A stretch of 9,897 bases of DNA. Origin: Thermoplasmata archaeon. GTDB taxonomy: Archaea; Thermoplasmatota; Thermoplasmata; WALJ01. Both the position numbers and the translations under genes were made by a program. A model generated the notes under the pieces. That model saw only the letters and a program-made list of their open reading frames with translations, did no database searches and had not been told where the DNA came from. The stretch is from assembly GCA_015522885.1 (NCBI GenBank), contig WALJ01000195.1:1-9897 (forward strand), read 5' to 3'. Shown here in pieces: positions 1-5,574 of the stretch. Within the stretch, counting starts at the first letter, position 1; the number at the start of each line of letters is the position of its first letter.

Positions 1-229
1 CGATATGAAACCTCTGGAAGATGGATGCGACTGCTATGTCTGTAAGAACTACACGAGGTCGTACATAAGGCACCTGTTCAAGGAGAAAGAGATGCTCGCG
101 ATGCGCCTGCTTTCCATACATAATCTGAGGTTCACGCAGAGAGTGATGGAAAGCGCGAGAGAGGCGATAATCGAGGGGAGGTTCGGGAAGTTCAGGAAGG
201 AGATTATAGTCAGAGACATAAGTTTCTAA
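1..229 (+). CDS. tgt: tRNA-guanine transglycosylase, C-terminal end (partial)
   Basis: This is the last 75 codons of a tRNA-guanine transglycosylase, the enzyme that swaps a guanine in tRNA for a 7-deazaguanine base; the 5' part lies outside the window, so the ATG at 5 is internal. The visible part holds the zinc site: Cys8, Cys10, Cys13 and His39 (counted from that ATG), giving the pattern CxCxxC-x25-H. The helix with CKNYTRSYIRHLF, the SIHNLRF motif and the REAIIEGRFGKFRKE tail match the ending of the bacterial enzyme (position-34, preQ1/queuine type). They do not resemble archaeal ArcTGT (position 15), and no PUA domain follows. The zinc ligands are seen directly; the bacterial subtype is a family judgement from this short tail. 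The catalytic aspartates cannot be checked here. The gene ends 190 bp before the next start. Confidence 0.9.
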   Translation, partial: DMKPLEDGCDCYVCKNYTRSYIRHLFKEKEMLAMRLLSIHNLRFTQRVMESAREAIIEGRFGKFRKEIIVRDISF

Positions 230-251
230 ACTAATGATGTCTTTGACCAGC

Positions 252-315
252 AGTCGCCGACCTAACTTTGTTAACTTATATTGCGGGACAGATGCCCTTC
301 CTTAGGTCGGCGACT
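252..315. repeat. Perfect 14-bp inverted repeat with 36-nt loop
   Basis: Positions 252-265 (AGTCGCCGACCTAA) and 302-315 (TTAGGTCGGCGACT) are exact reverse complements, separated by 36 nt. The repeat starts 23 bp after the tgt stop. In RNA this would be a strong GC-rich hairpin closing the tgt 3' UTR, so it may act as a terminator or 3'-stabilising structure. Alternatives are the terminal inverted repeats of a tiny relic element or an operator pair. I see no flanking target-site duplication. A TATA-like CTATATAA (314-321) overlaps the right arm. Confidence 0.8.
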
Positions 316-336
316 ATATAAGAAGGGTGATAACTA

Positions 337-420
337 GAAAATAACACTATTGCAACAGGGTTAAAGTTGGAAAATAACACTACCGCAACCGTTATAAAGT
401 AGGAAAATAATCCGGTTACA
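337..420 (+). repeat. 33-bp-period direct repeat (two full units plus a partial third)
   Basis: Units begin at 337, 370 and 403, each with GAAAATAA. Units 1 (337-369) and 2 (370-402) share GAAAATAACACTA, then GCAAC, then AAAGT, matching at 26 of 33 positions; the third unit keeps only GAAAATAA (403-410) before the start codon at 420. The period of about three helical turns would put copies on the same DNA face. Units 1 and 2 end in TATA-like TTAAAGT and TATAAAGT, so the array overlaps the promoter of the ATPase gene. Tandem operator sites are the simplest reading; iterons or a transferable leader element are possible. Confidence 0.75.
391..400 (+). promoter_or_regulatory. TATA box for the DUF4143 ATPase gene
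   Basis: GTTATAAAGT at 391-400 is centred about 25 bp before the ATG at 420. In archaea this places the transcription start at or next to the start codon, so the mRNA is probably leaderless; there is no Shine-Dalgarno motif before the ATG. The box sits at the end of the second tandem repeat unit. Confidence 0.6.
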
Positions 421-1715
421 TGGACGAGGAATACATCGTAAGGCTAATCTATGAATACAACCAGCAGTTAAAGCGCGAGGAGATAGAGGTTCCGAGATTC
501 AAAAGAGAGCTCTATGAAGAGGTAAAGAAATGGATTGAAAAAAGACAGATAATTGGCATTGTGGGTCTCAGAAGGACAGGCAAGACCACGCTTATGAGGC
601 AGATGATGAAAGAGCTGGATAATCCCGCATTCTTCTCCTTCGACGAAGAAGAGACACAGAAAAAAGAGGTGCTGGTATATGTCATAGATTACTTTATTAA
701 CAGCATATCAGCGAAATACATATTTCTGGATGAGGTGCATTATGTTCCGGACTGGGAGGGCGTGCTGAAAAGATATTACGATACAAAGGGGCTAAAGTTC
801 ATCGTCTCTGGCTCCGAGTCGCTTGAGATAACAAAAGCGAAGGAGAGCCTTGCTGGGAGAATAATAGTGCTGAAGCTCGATACCCTGAGTTTTTCGGAAT
901 TTCTAGGCATGAGCGGTTTGGAGACAAATGCGAAAAAAATAGAAAAATTTGACTTTGAGACCGTAAAAAATGAATATCATAAACTTCTGCCGAAAAAGGA
1001 GGAGATGGAAGAGTTCTTCAGGAATTATGTATTTAAAGGCGCTTTTCCAGAGATGGCGGATGAAGAGGATGAAGAGATAATCCAGAAATACATAGAAGAA
1101 CTCGTTGTGAAGAAGATAATATACAGGGATATACCCCGAATATTCGATATACGGATGAGGAACATACTATACGACGTGTTTCTGTATGTGTGCGAGAACA
1201 CCTCCGGAATATTCAACATAAGGTCGCTTGCGGATGCCCTCAATATAAACTACGAGACCGCCCAGAACTATATCTTCTATCTCCGTTCATCCTTTCTCTT
1301 AAAGATATCACAGAATTACTCTGGCAGTCCTGCGAAGAGGATGAGAAAGAACAAGAAGATTCATGTGGTGCACCCCTCTCTTGCCATGGCTGCCCTGCGA
1401 TATTCGAAGAGCGAACTCAGGGACCGAATAATAGGGCAGTATGTGGAATCTCTGTTTGCGGGGGACTATTTCTGGAGAGACAAGAACAAGAACGAAGTTG
1501 ACCTGATAATCCCTTCAAAGCCGCCGATTCCCGTTGAAATAAAGTATCAGAACAGAGTAGCGAGGGATGATGTCAGACCTCTTCTGAAGTTCATGGACAG
1601 ATTCGGCGCTCCCTATGGGATAGTGATAACTAAGAACGTCCTTAAAGCGGAGGAAATAAAGGGTAAGAGAGTTTATTTCGTGCCTGCGTGGGTGTGGGGG
1701 CTGGCTCATTTATAA
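420..1715 (+). CDS. AAA ATPase with DUF4143 domain
   Basis: This is a 431-aa ATP-binding protein of the AAA_14/DUF4143 type, a very common archaeal and bacterial family whose cellular role is mostly unknown. Visible motifs are a Walker A GLRRTGKT at residues 49-56, a hydrophobic strand ending in the Walker B LDE at 103-105, and a sensor-like strand FIVSGSES near 127-134. The DUF4143 half follows, with a winged-helix-like stretch (NIRSLADALNINYETAQNYI). The C-terminus has E359-V-D361 and E373-I-K375, the spacing seen in PD-(D/E)xK nuclease-like folds and usual for DUF4143. Full length for the family. The ATG at 420 is chosen because a TATA box sits 25 bp before it. The 33-bp tandem repeats upstream suggest dedicated regulation. 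It stands alone between tgt and a convergent small gene, as these mobile-looking ATPases often do. Confidence 0.9.
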   Translation: MDEEYIVRLIYEYNQQLKREEIEVPRFKRELYEEVKKWIEKRQIIGIVGLRRTGKTTLMRQMMKELDNPAFFSFDEEETQKKEVLVYVIDYFINSISAKYIFLDEVHYVPDWEGVLKRYYDTKGLKFIVSGSESLEITKAKESLAGRIIVLKLDTLSFSEFLGMSGLETNAKKIEKFDFETVKNEYHKLLPKKEEMEEFFRNYVFKGAFPEMADEEDEEIIQKYIEELVVKKIIYRDIPRIFDIRMRNILYDVFLYVCENTSGIFNIRSLADALNINYETAQNYIFYLRSSFLLKISQNYSGSPAKRMRKNKKIHVVHPSLAMAALRYSKSELRDRIIGQYVESLFAGDYFWRDKNKNEVDLIIPSKPPIPVEIKYQNRVARDDVRPLLKFMDRFGAPYGIVITKNVLKAEEIKGKRVYFVPAWVWGLAHL

Positions 1716-1775
1716 GATAAAAATGAAAAGGGTTTATAAATATCTTTGCCCTGAGATTACCAGATATTTTCCGGT

Positions 1776-2084
1776 CTAGTCCCTAAATTCCTCTTTAGAT
1801 AAGACTATCAGGATAAGCGATAGTATGTTTATGCTTATCAGAGAGCTTATTAGGGCAAAGTCATAGTGTTTTCTTTCGAAACAGAAGACAGCACCGATTA
1901 GAGAGAAGAGTATCTGGATTCCGATTATTGGCCAACATAGTAGACCAATAATGGTTAAGGCTAGCAAAAGAGCTATTAGTAGGAGCCCGAATATCCAAAG
2001 CAGAAGAAAGACTCCTGCAAGAATCGGTTTGGCTGTCTTTTGCGGCTTTCTGTGCATATATTCTATTTCTGATTCGTTTGTCAT
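1776..2084 (-). CDS. Small integral membrane protein, unknown function
   Basis: This 102-aa protein has a short charged N-terminus (MTNESEIEYMHRKPQ) followed by about three hydrophobic segments, near residues 20-45, 46-70 and 76-97, and a charged C-terminus ending in SKEEFRD. I do not recognise a named family. The layout of a KP-x-LAG first helix, a compact FERKHYDFAL loop and an LSKEEF-like end resembles small three- to four-helix membrane proteins that are common and uncharacterised in archaea. The base composition is AT-rich compared with the metabolic genes downstream. It is divergent from a winged-helix regulator starting at 2206, with 121 bp between them; a link in regulation is inferred from this arrangement. 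A GGTG motif lies just before the ATG. Confidence 0.7.
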   Translation of the reverse strand: MTNESEIEYMHRKPQKTAKPILAGVFLLLWIFGLLLIALLLALTIIGLLCWPIIGIQILFSLIGAVFCFERKHYDFALISSLISINILSLILIVLSKEEFRD

Positions 2085-2106
2085 GGTGGCACCACTTGCT
2101 CAATAG

Positions 2107-2118
2107 ATAGTATACTAT
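2107..2118. promoter_or_regulatory. 12-bp palindrome in divergent promoter region
   Basis: ATAGTATACTAT is a perfect 12-bp palindrome between the divergent membrane-protein and winged-helix genes. It abuts the minus-strand TATA-like sequence TTATTTATAG (2114-2123 region), about 30 bp before the ATG at 2084. A second TACTATA occurs at 2130-2136, 17 bp from the first (2113-2119). This is a plausible operator for the adjacent winged-helix protein; AT-rich palindromes also arise by chance, so the role is inferred. Confidence 0.4.
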
Positions 2119-2205
2119 AAATAACTTTCTACTATACATATTCTTAATCTTAGTAGATACTTTTATTCCTAATAAACTCAAATCCTAGAAGAGATATTCC
2201 CGCAC

Positions 2206-2472
2206 ATGAGCCTGCTAAAGCTCCTATCTAAGAAGGATTGTGACAAATTCCTACTAGCTCTGCTTGAGAATGGAAAGATGAATTTCGGAAAGCTGGCAAA
2301 ACTCACCAAATATCCAGCCACTACAACGAGAATTCTCAAAGAACTTACTGCTGAAGGACTTATAACAAGAAAAGTCATGCAGGACGAGAAAAGGAGCGTC
2401 ATATATTCCCTTACGCCGAAAGGAAAAGAGGTCGCACTTTTACTTATGAAACTGAAAGAGCTTGAGGAATGA
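2206..2472 (+). CDS. Winged helix-turn-helix transcriptional regulator (MarR/ArsR-like)
   Basis: This 88-aa protein is a single DNA-binding domain. Residues 13-35 form the first helices (FLLALLENGKMNFGKLAKL), the recognition helix is around YPATTTRILKELTAEGLI (36-53), and the wing is RKVMQDEKRSVIYSLTPKGKEV (55-76). The SLTPKGKEVALLL ending is typical of MarR, PadR or HxlR-like winged helices, and no separate ligand domain is present. It is probably a dimeric local repressor. The gene diverges from the small membrane protein and a palindrome lies between them, so autoregulation or control of the neighbour is likely but inferred. A weak TATA-like TAATAAAC lies about 32 bp before the ATG and no Shine-Dalgarno is visible, so the leader would be absent or very short. 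It converges on the next gene with only 10 bp between the stops. Confidence 0.85.
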   Translation: MSLLKLLSKKDCDKFLLALLENGKMNFGKLAKLTKYPATTTRILKELTAEGLITRKVMQDEKRSVIYSLTPKGKEVALLLMKLKELEE

Positions 2473-2482
2473 TTCTCCTTCA

Positions 2483-2860
2483 CTATCCATATTCCACTTT
2501 TTTTACCACGAACTCGTAATTCCCCCATTTCTCGTTGTAAACCAGTTTTCCCGTGATTAGAGCGCTCCCCTCCTTCACCGTTATGTTCTCGTATGAAATG
2601 CAGGTGAGGGAGTAATTTCCATCTTTGAGGTAAAAGACCGTGGAGTTCGTGTAGTTTCTAATGCCGCTTATGTTCCCTTCGACCTGCACTTCCCTGTTCA
2701 GGTAATCCGACGGTTTGTCCAGAACGGTCTTCACGCTGAGAGATGCTTCCCCGCTGCCCGTGTCCTCATGCTCCAGTGATGCCGAGAGCAGGTAAAGCGA
2801 TGCTGTGCCGATGATTGCAACTGCAACCGCCAGCCATAGAAGGTTTTTTCTTCTGTCCAC
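2483..2860 (-). CDS. Membrane-anchored exported protein with OB-fold-like domain
   Basis: This 125-aa protein has basic residues (MDRRKN) followed by one hydrophobic helix at about 7-27 (LLWLAVAVAIIGTASLYLL), acting as a signal anchor. The rest would lie outside the cell. Residues about 43-122 have a beta-rich pattern (VLDKPSDYLNREVQVEGNI, then FYLKDGNYSLTCIS, then SALITGKLVYNEKWGNYEFVVKKVE) like the small exported OB-fold domains related to tRNA_anti/YgiW-type proteins; this is recognition by pattern, not by search. It carries five N-glycosylation sequons (NIS, NYT, NST, NYS, NIT), fitting a surface location in archaea. The start is GTG at 2860; a TATA-like CCTATAT lies about 24 bp upstream, so it is probably leaderless. 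No partner gene is evident: it is divergent from the aminotransferase. Confidence 0.75.
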   Translation of the reverse strand: MDRRKNLLWLAVAVAIIGTASLYLLSASLEHEDTGSGEASLSVKTVLDKPSDYLNREVQVEGNISGIRNYTNSTVFYLKDGNYSLTCISYENITVKEGSALITGKLVYNEKWGNYEFVVKKVEYG

Positions 2861-2880
2861 GAAAGAGCATAGGCAACCGC

Positions 2881-2898
2881 ATATAGGTTTTTCCCTAT
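2881..2898 (-). promoter_or_regulatory. TATA box with overlapping small inverted repeat for the OB-fold-like gene
   Basis: Read on the minus strand, CCTATAT (around 2881-2887) sits about 24 bp before the GTG at 2860, the spacing of a leaderless archaeal promoter. ATAGG (2883-2887) and CCTAT (2894-2898) form a 5-bp inverted repeat with a 6-bp spacer across it, possibly a regulator site but short enough to be chance. Confidence 0.45.
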
Positions 2899-2932
2899 GA
2901 TTCTACAAACGCCGAAGCCTGTAAGGCACAAA

Positions 2933-2967
2933 CTTTAAACATCAGTGTCGGATGCAGGCGAGGTGAT
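2933..2967 (+). promoter_or_regulatory. Promoter and Shine-Dalgarno of the aminotransferase operon
   Basis: CTTTAAAC (2933-2940) is a TATA-like box; the expected start of transcription is near 2960. GAGGTGAT (2960-2967) complements the archaeal 16S 3' end and lies 3 bases before the GTG at 2971, which decides this start. The mRNA leader would be only about ten bases, with the Shine-Dalgarno at its very end. Confidence 0.55.
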
Positions 2968-2970
2968 TAC

Positions 2971-4176
2971 GTGGTAGATATATCCAAATTACTCTCCAGA
3001 AGAACCAAACGAATGAAGGCATCCGAGATAAGGGAACTTCTGAAGTATGCCAGTGTTCCCGGCGTGATTTCGTTTGGAGGCGGACTCCCGAATCCCGAGA
3101 CATTTCCGGTTGACGGGCTTGTGGGAATAACGGAAAAGGTTCTTAGAGAGAGAGGGAAGAGCGCTCTCCAGTACGGGACGACCGAGGGAGCGGATGTTCT
3201 GAGGGAGGCGATTGCGAAAAGGATGGTGGAAAAGAGGGGAATGAAGGTGGATAAAAACAATATTGCCATAATGAGCGGCTCCCAGCAGGCTCTGGACCTT
3301 CTTGCGAAAATATTCATCGAGCCCGGCAGAACGGCCATAGTCGAAGCACCTACATATCTTGCGGCGTTGAGCGCTTTCAGACCGTATGAAGGGGAGATGC
3401 TGGGTGTAAAGATGGATGAGGAGGGAATGGACACCGAACTTCTGGAGAAGACCATGAAAAAACTCAGAGAGGATGGAAAAATCGCTCCTTTCATATATAC
3501 TATTCCGACATTCCAGAACCCGTCCGGCGTTACGATGAGCCTCGAGAGGAGAAAGCACCTTCTAGAAATCGCCGAAAGCTTCGATGTTTTTGTCGTGGAA
3601 GACGACCCTTACGGGGAATTGAGATACGCAGGCGAGGACATACCCACTCTGAAGGCTCTGGACAGAGACGGAAGGGTGATATATTTCGGCACGATATCCA
3701 AGATAATGGCCCCGGGTCTGAGAACTGGCTGGGTCATCGCGGATAAAGAGGTTGTGTGGAAGTTCGTCATAGCCAAGCAGGCCACCGACCTGTGCACCAA
3801 TACCTTGGCACAGCACATCATCGCCGAAGCATTCGATTCCGGCCTTGTCGAAAGGCACATACCGGAGATAAAGAAACTATATTCACACAAAAGGGACCTT
3901 ATGCTGGATATGCTCGAGGACAAGATGCCCGAAGGGGTAACATGGACGAAACCGGAAGGCGGAATGTTCCTCTGGGTCTGGGTTCCCGAGCGGGTAAACA
4001 CAATGAAGATGTTTCCGAGGGCAATAGAGAACGGGATAGCGTATGTCATCGGTGAGGCTTTCTATCCGGACAGGAGCGTAACGAACGCCATGCGCCTCAA
4101 CTTTACATATTCATCGGATGAAGAGATAAAGGAAGGCACGGACAGGCTGGCGAAGACGATAAAGGAATTTCTGTGA
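2971..4176 (+). CDS. PLP-dependent aminotransferase, class I/II (LysN/KAT-like)
   Basis: This 401-aa fold-type I aminotransferase moves an amino group between an amino acid and a 2-oxoacid through pyridoxal phosphate, in the cytoplasm. The Schiff-base lysine is Lys244 in GTISKIMAPGLRTGW. Asn183 in the FQNPSG motif and Asp212/Tyr214 in DDPYGE contact the cofactor. Arg375 in MRLNFTY is the arginine that binds the substrate carboxylate. The N-terminal SFGGGLPNPETFP (34-46) is typical of the branch containing 2-aminoadipate (LysN), aromatic and kynurenine aminotransferases, so the exact substrate cannot be set from sequence alone. Length and motifs are complete. The GTG start is supported by the GAGGTGAT site. 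The rhomboid gene follows after one base, so they are co-transcribed, though no shared pathway is evident. Confidence 0.93.
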   Translation: MVDISKLLSRRTKRMKASEIRELLKYASVPGVISFGGGLPNPETFPVDGLVGITEKVLRERGKSALQYGTTEGADVLREAIAKRMVEKRGMKVDKNNIAIMSGSQQALDLLAKIFIEPGRTAIVEAPTYLAALSAFRPYEGEMLGVKMDEEGMDTELLEKTMKKLREDGKIAPFIYTIPTFQNPSGVTMSLERRKHLLEIAESFDVFVVEDDPYGELRYAGEDIPTLKALDRDGRVIYFGTISKIMAPGLRTGWVIADKEVVWKFVIAKQATDLCTNTLAQHIIAEAFDSGLVERHIPEIKKLYSHKRDLMLDMLEDKMPEGVTWTKPEGGMFLWVWVPERVNTMKMFPRAIENGIAYVIGEAFYPDRSVTNAMRLNFTYSSDEEIKEGTDRLAKTIKEFL

Positions 4177-4177
4177 T

Positions 4178-5056
4178 ATGGAAACTCTTTCCATCATTTT
4201 AATTCTTATAATGCTTTTTTTCTCGGCCTATCCTTTGATAACAAATAAAAGGGCCACGATATCCCTTGTTCTTGCTAACATAGTCCTATTCTCGGTTGTC
4301 ATAGTGCTTTACTTCCACTGGAAGACCAGCTTTTACCCTGTTGTTTCCGACCTCGTGTTCTTTCCGACAGACCTTACGGGAAGCAGATTTTACACCTCGA
4401 TAACAGCCGCGTTTCTCCACACAGCACCGATGCACATACTGATGAACCTCATCTTTCTGTTCCTTCTCGGTTTTCCTCTTGAAATAAAGGCAGGCTCGAG
4501 AAAGGTTGTCATCGTTTATCTGATATCCGCCGTAGGCGCTTCAATCCTATACGCGGTTCTCTCATACCCGAAAAACATCCCCGCGCTCGGCGCTTCCGGG
4601 GCAATCTCAGGCCTGATGGGCGCTCTTGTAGCCCTTTATCCGAGAGACGAGATTCCTATGTTCCTCGGTCCGATATTCCTCACGAGAACCCCTGTTTATC
4701 TTGCAGCTCTTATATTTCTGGTAACGGAGAGCGCCTACGCCTTCGTTTCTCCGGGGGACAACATAGCACACACTGCGCACATAGGGGGCTTGATTGCGGG
4801 AATGGCAGTCGGCGCAGCCACATCAAGAATCGTCATCAAAAAGAGAAAGACGGATTACAGCTCTCTGAAGGCTCTGGCAAAAACACCCGAACTCCGCGAA
4901 ATCCTTGAAAAGATACTCGAAGAGGAGAATGAGGATGTTGCACAGGCATGGCTCGAAGAATTTGTAGATGCGGCGAGATGCCCGAAATGCAGCGGAAAGC
5001 TCAAAATAGAGGGGAATAAGATATCCTGTGGCTGCGGTTATAAGCTGAAGCTGTAG
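4178..5056 (+). CDS. Rhomboid family intramembrane serine protease with C-terminal zinc ribbon
   Basis: This 292-aa membrane protein is a rhomboid protease, which cuts transmembrane segments of other proteins inside the bilayer. The catalytic serine is Ser140 in GASGAISG, the paired histidine is His201 in HTAHIGGLIAG, and His86 and Asn90 in HILMNL supply the oxyanion-site motif of the second core helix. An extra hydrophobic helix precedes the core at residues 4-21 and another at about 28-47. After the last helix (to about 220) comes a charged, probably cytosolic, helical region (220-265) and then a zinc ribbon with Cys268, Cys271, Cys284 and Cys286 (CxxC and CxC). All active-site residues are present, so it is probably active. 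It is translated from the aminotransferase mRNA: the gap is one base and only a weak AAGGA precedes it. Substrates are unknown. Confidence 0.92.
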   Translation: METLSIILILIMLFFSAYPLITNKRATISLVLANIVLFSVVIVLYFHWKTSFYPVVSDLVFFPTDLTGSRFYTSITAAFLHTAPMHILMNLIFLFLLGFPLEIKAGSRKVVIVYLISAVGASILYAVLSYPKNIPALGASGAISGLMGALVALYPRDEIPMFLGPIFLTRTPVYLAALIFLVTESAYAFVSPGDNIAHTAHIGGLIAGMAVGAATSRIVIKKRKTDYSSLKALAKTPELREILEKILEEENEDVAQAWLEEFVDAARCPKCSGKLKIEGNKISCGCGYKLKL

Positions 5057-5062
5057 CGCAAT

Positions 5063-5070
5063 CTTTTAAT
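5063..5070 (+). promoter_or_regulatory. TATA box for the adenosine-specific kinase gene
   Basis: CTTTTAAT is centred about 26 bp before the ATG at 5092, implying a leaderless transcript separate from the aminotransferase-rhomboid operon. There is no Shine-Dalgarno motif before the ATG. Confidence 0.5.
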
Positions 5071-5091
5071 CCTTCTTTTCAATAGCCCGTC

Positions 5092-5574
5092 ATGAACCTG
5101 AAGGAGATTGATATCGAGAAACCCGATGATATGAATGTGATAATCGGGCAGACCCACTTCATAAAGAGCGCAGAGGACATCTATGAAGCGATAGCTAACA
5201 CGGTACCGCAGGCGAAGTTCGGGATAGCGTTCTGCGAGGCATCTGCGGACAGACTGGTGAGAGTTGAGGGAAACGACGAAGAACTGAAGAGGCTTGCGGC
5301 TAAAAACGCTCTGAACATCGGAGCGGGTCACAGTTTCATGGTCTTTCTGAAGGATGCATACCCGATAAATGTCCTCAGAGCGATAAAACAGGTTCCCGAG
5401 GTCTGCGGCATATTCGCGGCGACAGCCAACAAAATATCGGTCATAGTGGCTGAAAACGAAAGAGGCAGAGGAATCCTTGGTGTCATAGACGGGGAGCGGC
5501 CTGCAGGCATAGAGAAAGAGGATGATGTGAAGAAAAGAAGGGAATTCCTGAGAAACATAGGTTACAAGTTCTAG
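5092..5574 (+). CDS. Adenosine-specific kinase family protein (DUF355)
   Basis: This 160-aa protein matches the archaeal adenosine-specific kinase family (Pfam Adenosine_kin, formerly DUF355). Recognised stretches are VIIGQTHFIKSAEDIYEAI near the N-terminus, FGIAFCEASADRLVRVEGND, NIGAGHSFMVFLKDAYPINVL, VPEVCGIFAATAN and VIVAENERGRGILGVIDGERPAGIE. The family is full length at about 160 residues. Its name comes from structural and ligand-binding work on an archaeal member reported to bind adenosine; it is unrelated to ribokinase-type adenosine kinases and the physiological reaction is weakly established. The protein is expected to be cytoplasmic. It converges on the KaiC-like gene at 5571: the two stop codons overlap, sharing the CTAG at 5571-5574. 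Confidence 0.9.
   Translation: MNLKEIDIEKPDDMNVIIGQTHFIKSAEDIYEAIANTVPQAKFGIAFCEASADRLVRVEGNDEELKRLAAKNALNIGAGHSFMVFLKDAYPINVLRAIKQVPEVCGIFAATANKISVIVAENERGRGILGVIDGERPAGIEKEDDVKKRREFLRNIGYKF

Noticed and set aside
337..410. CRISPR array
   Set aside because: The repeats are continuous with no unique spacers, imperfect, and only two to three units long, with no cas genes nearby.
230..419. tRNA or box C/D RNA in the gap after tgt
   Set aside because: No cloverleaf or TPsiC-like arm is visible; an ATGATG near 234 resembles a C box but no matching D box is found at a suitable distance.
1733..1742. A good-looking plus-strand TATA box (GTTTATAAAT) after the ATPase stop
   Set aside because: No plus-strand gene begins downstream; it would only produce antisense RNA to the membrane protein. 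AT-rich gaps give such boxes by chance.
2121..2130. ATAACTTTCT shared by the gaps at 2121-2130 and 6961-6970
   Set aside because: A 10-base AT-rich match at two places on unrelated genes is within chance and the flanks differ.
2967..3558. Long minus-strand open frames inside the aminotransferase gene (and similar frames under the KaiC-like and regulator genes)
   Set aside because: They lie opposite strongly recognisable coding sequence, show low-complexity or frame-shadow composition and have no start signals.
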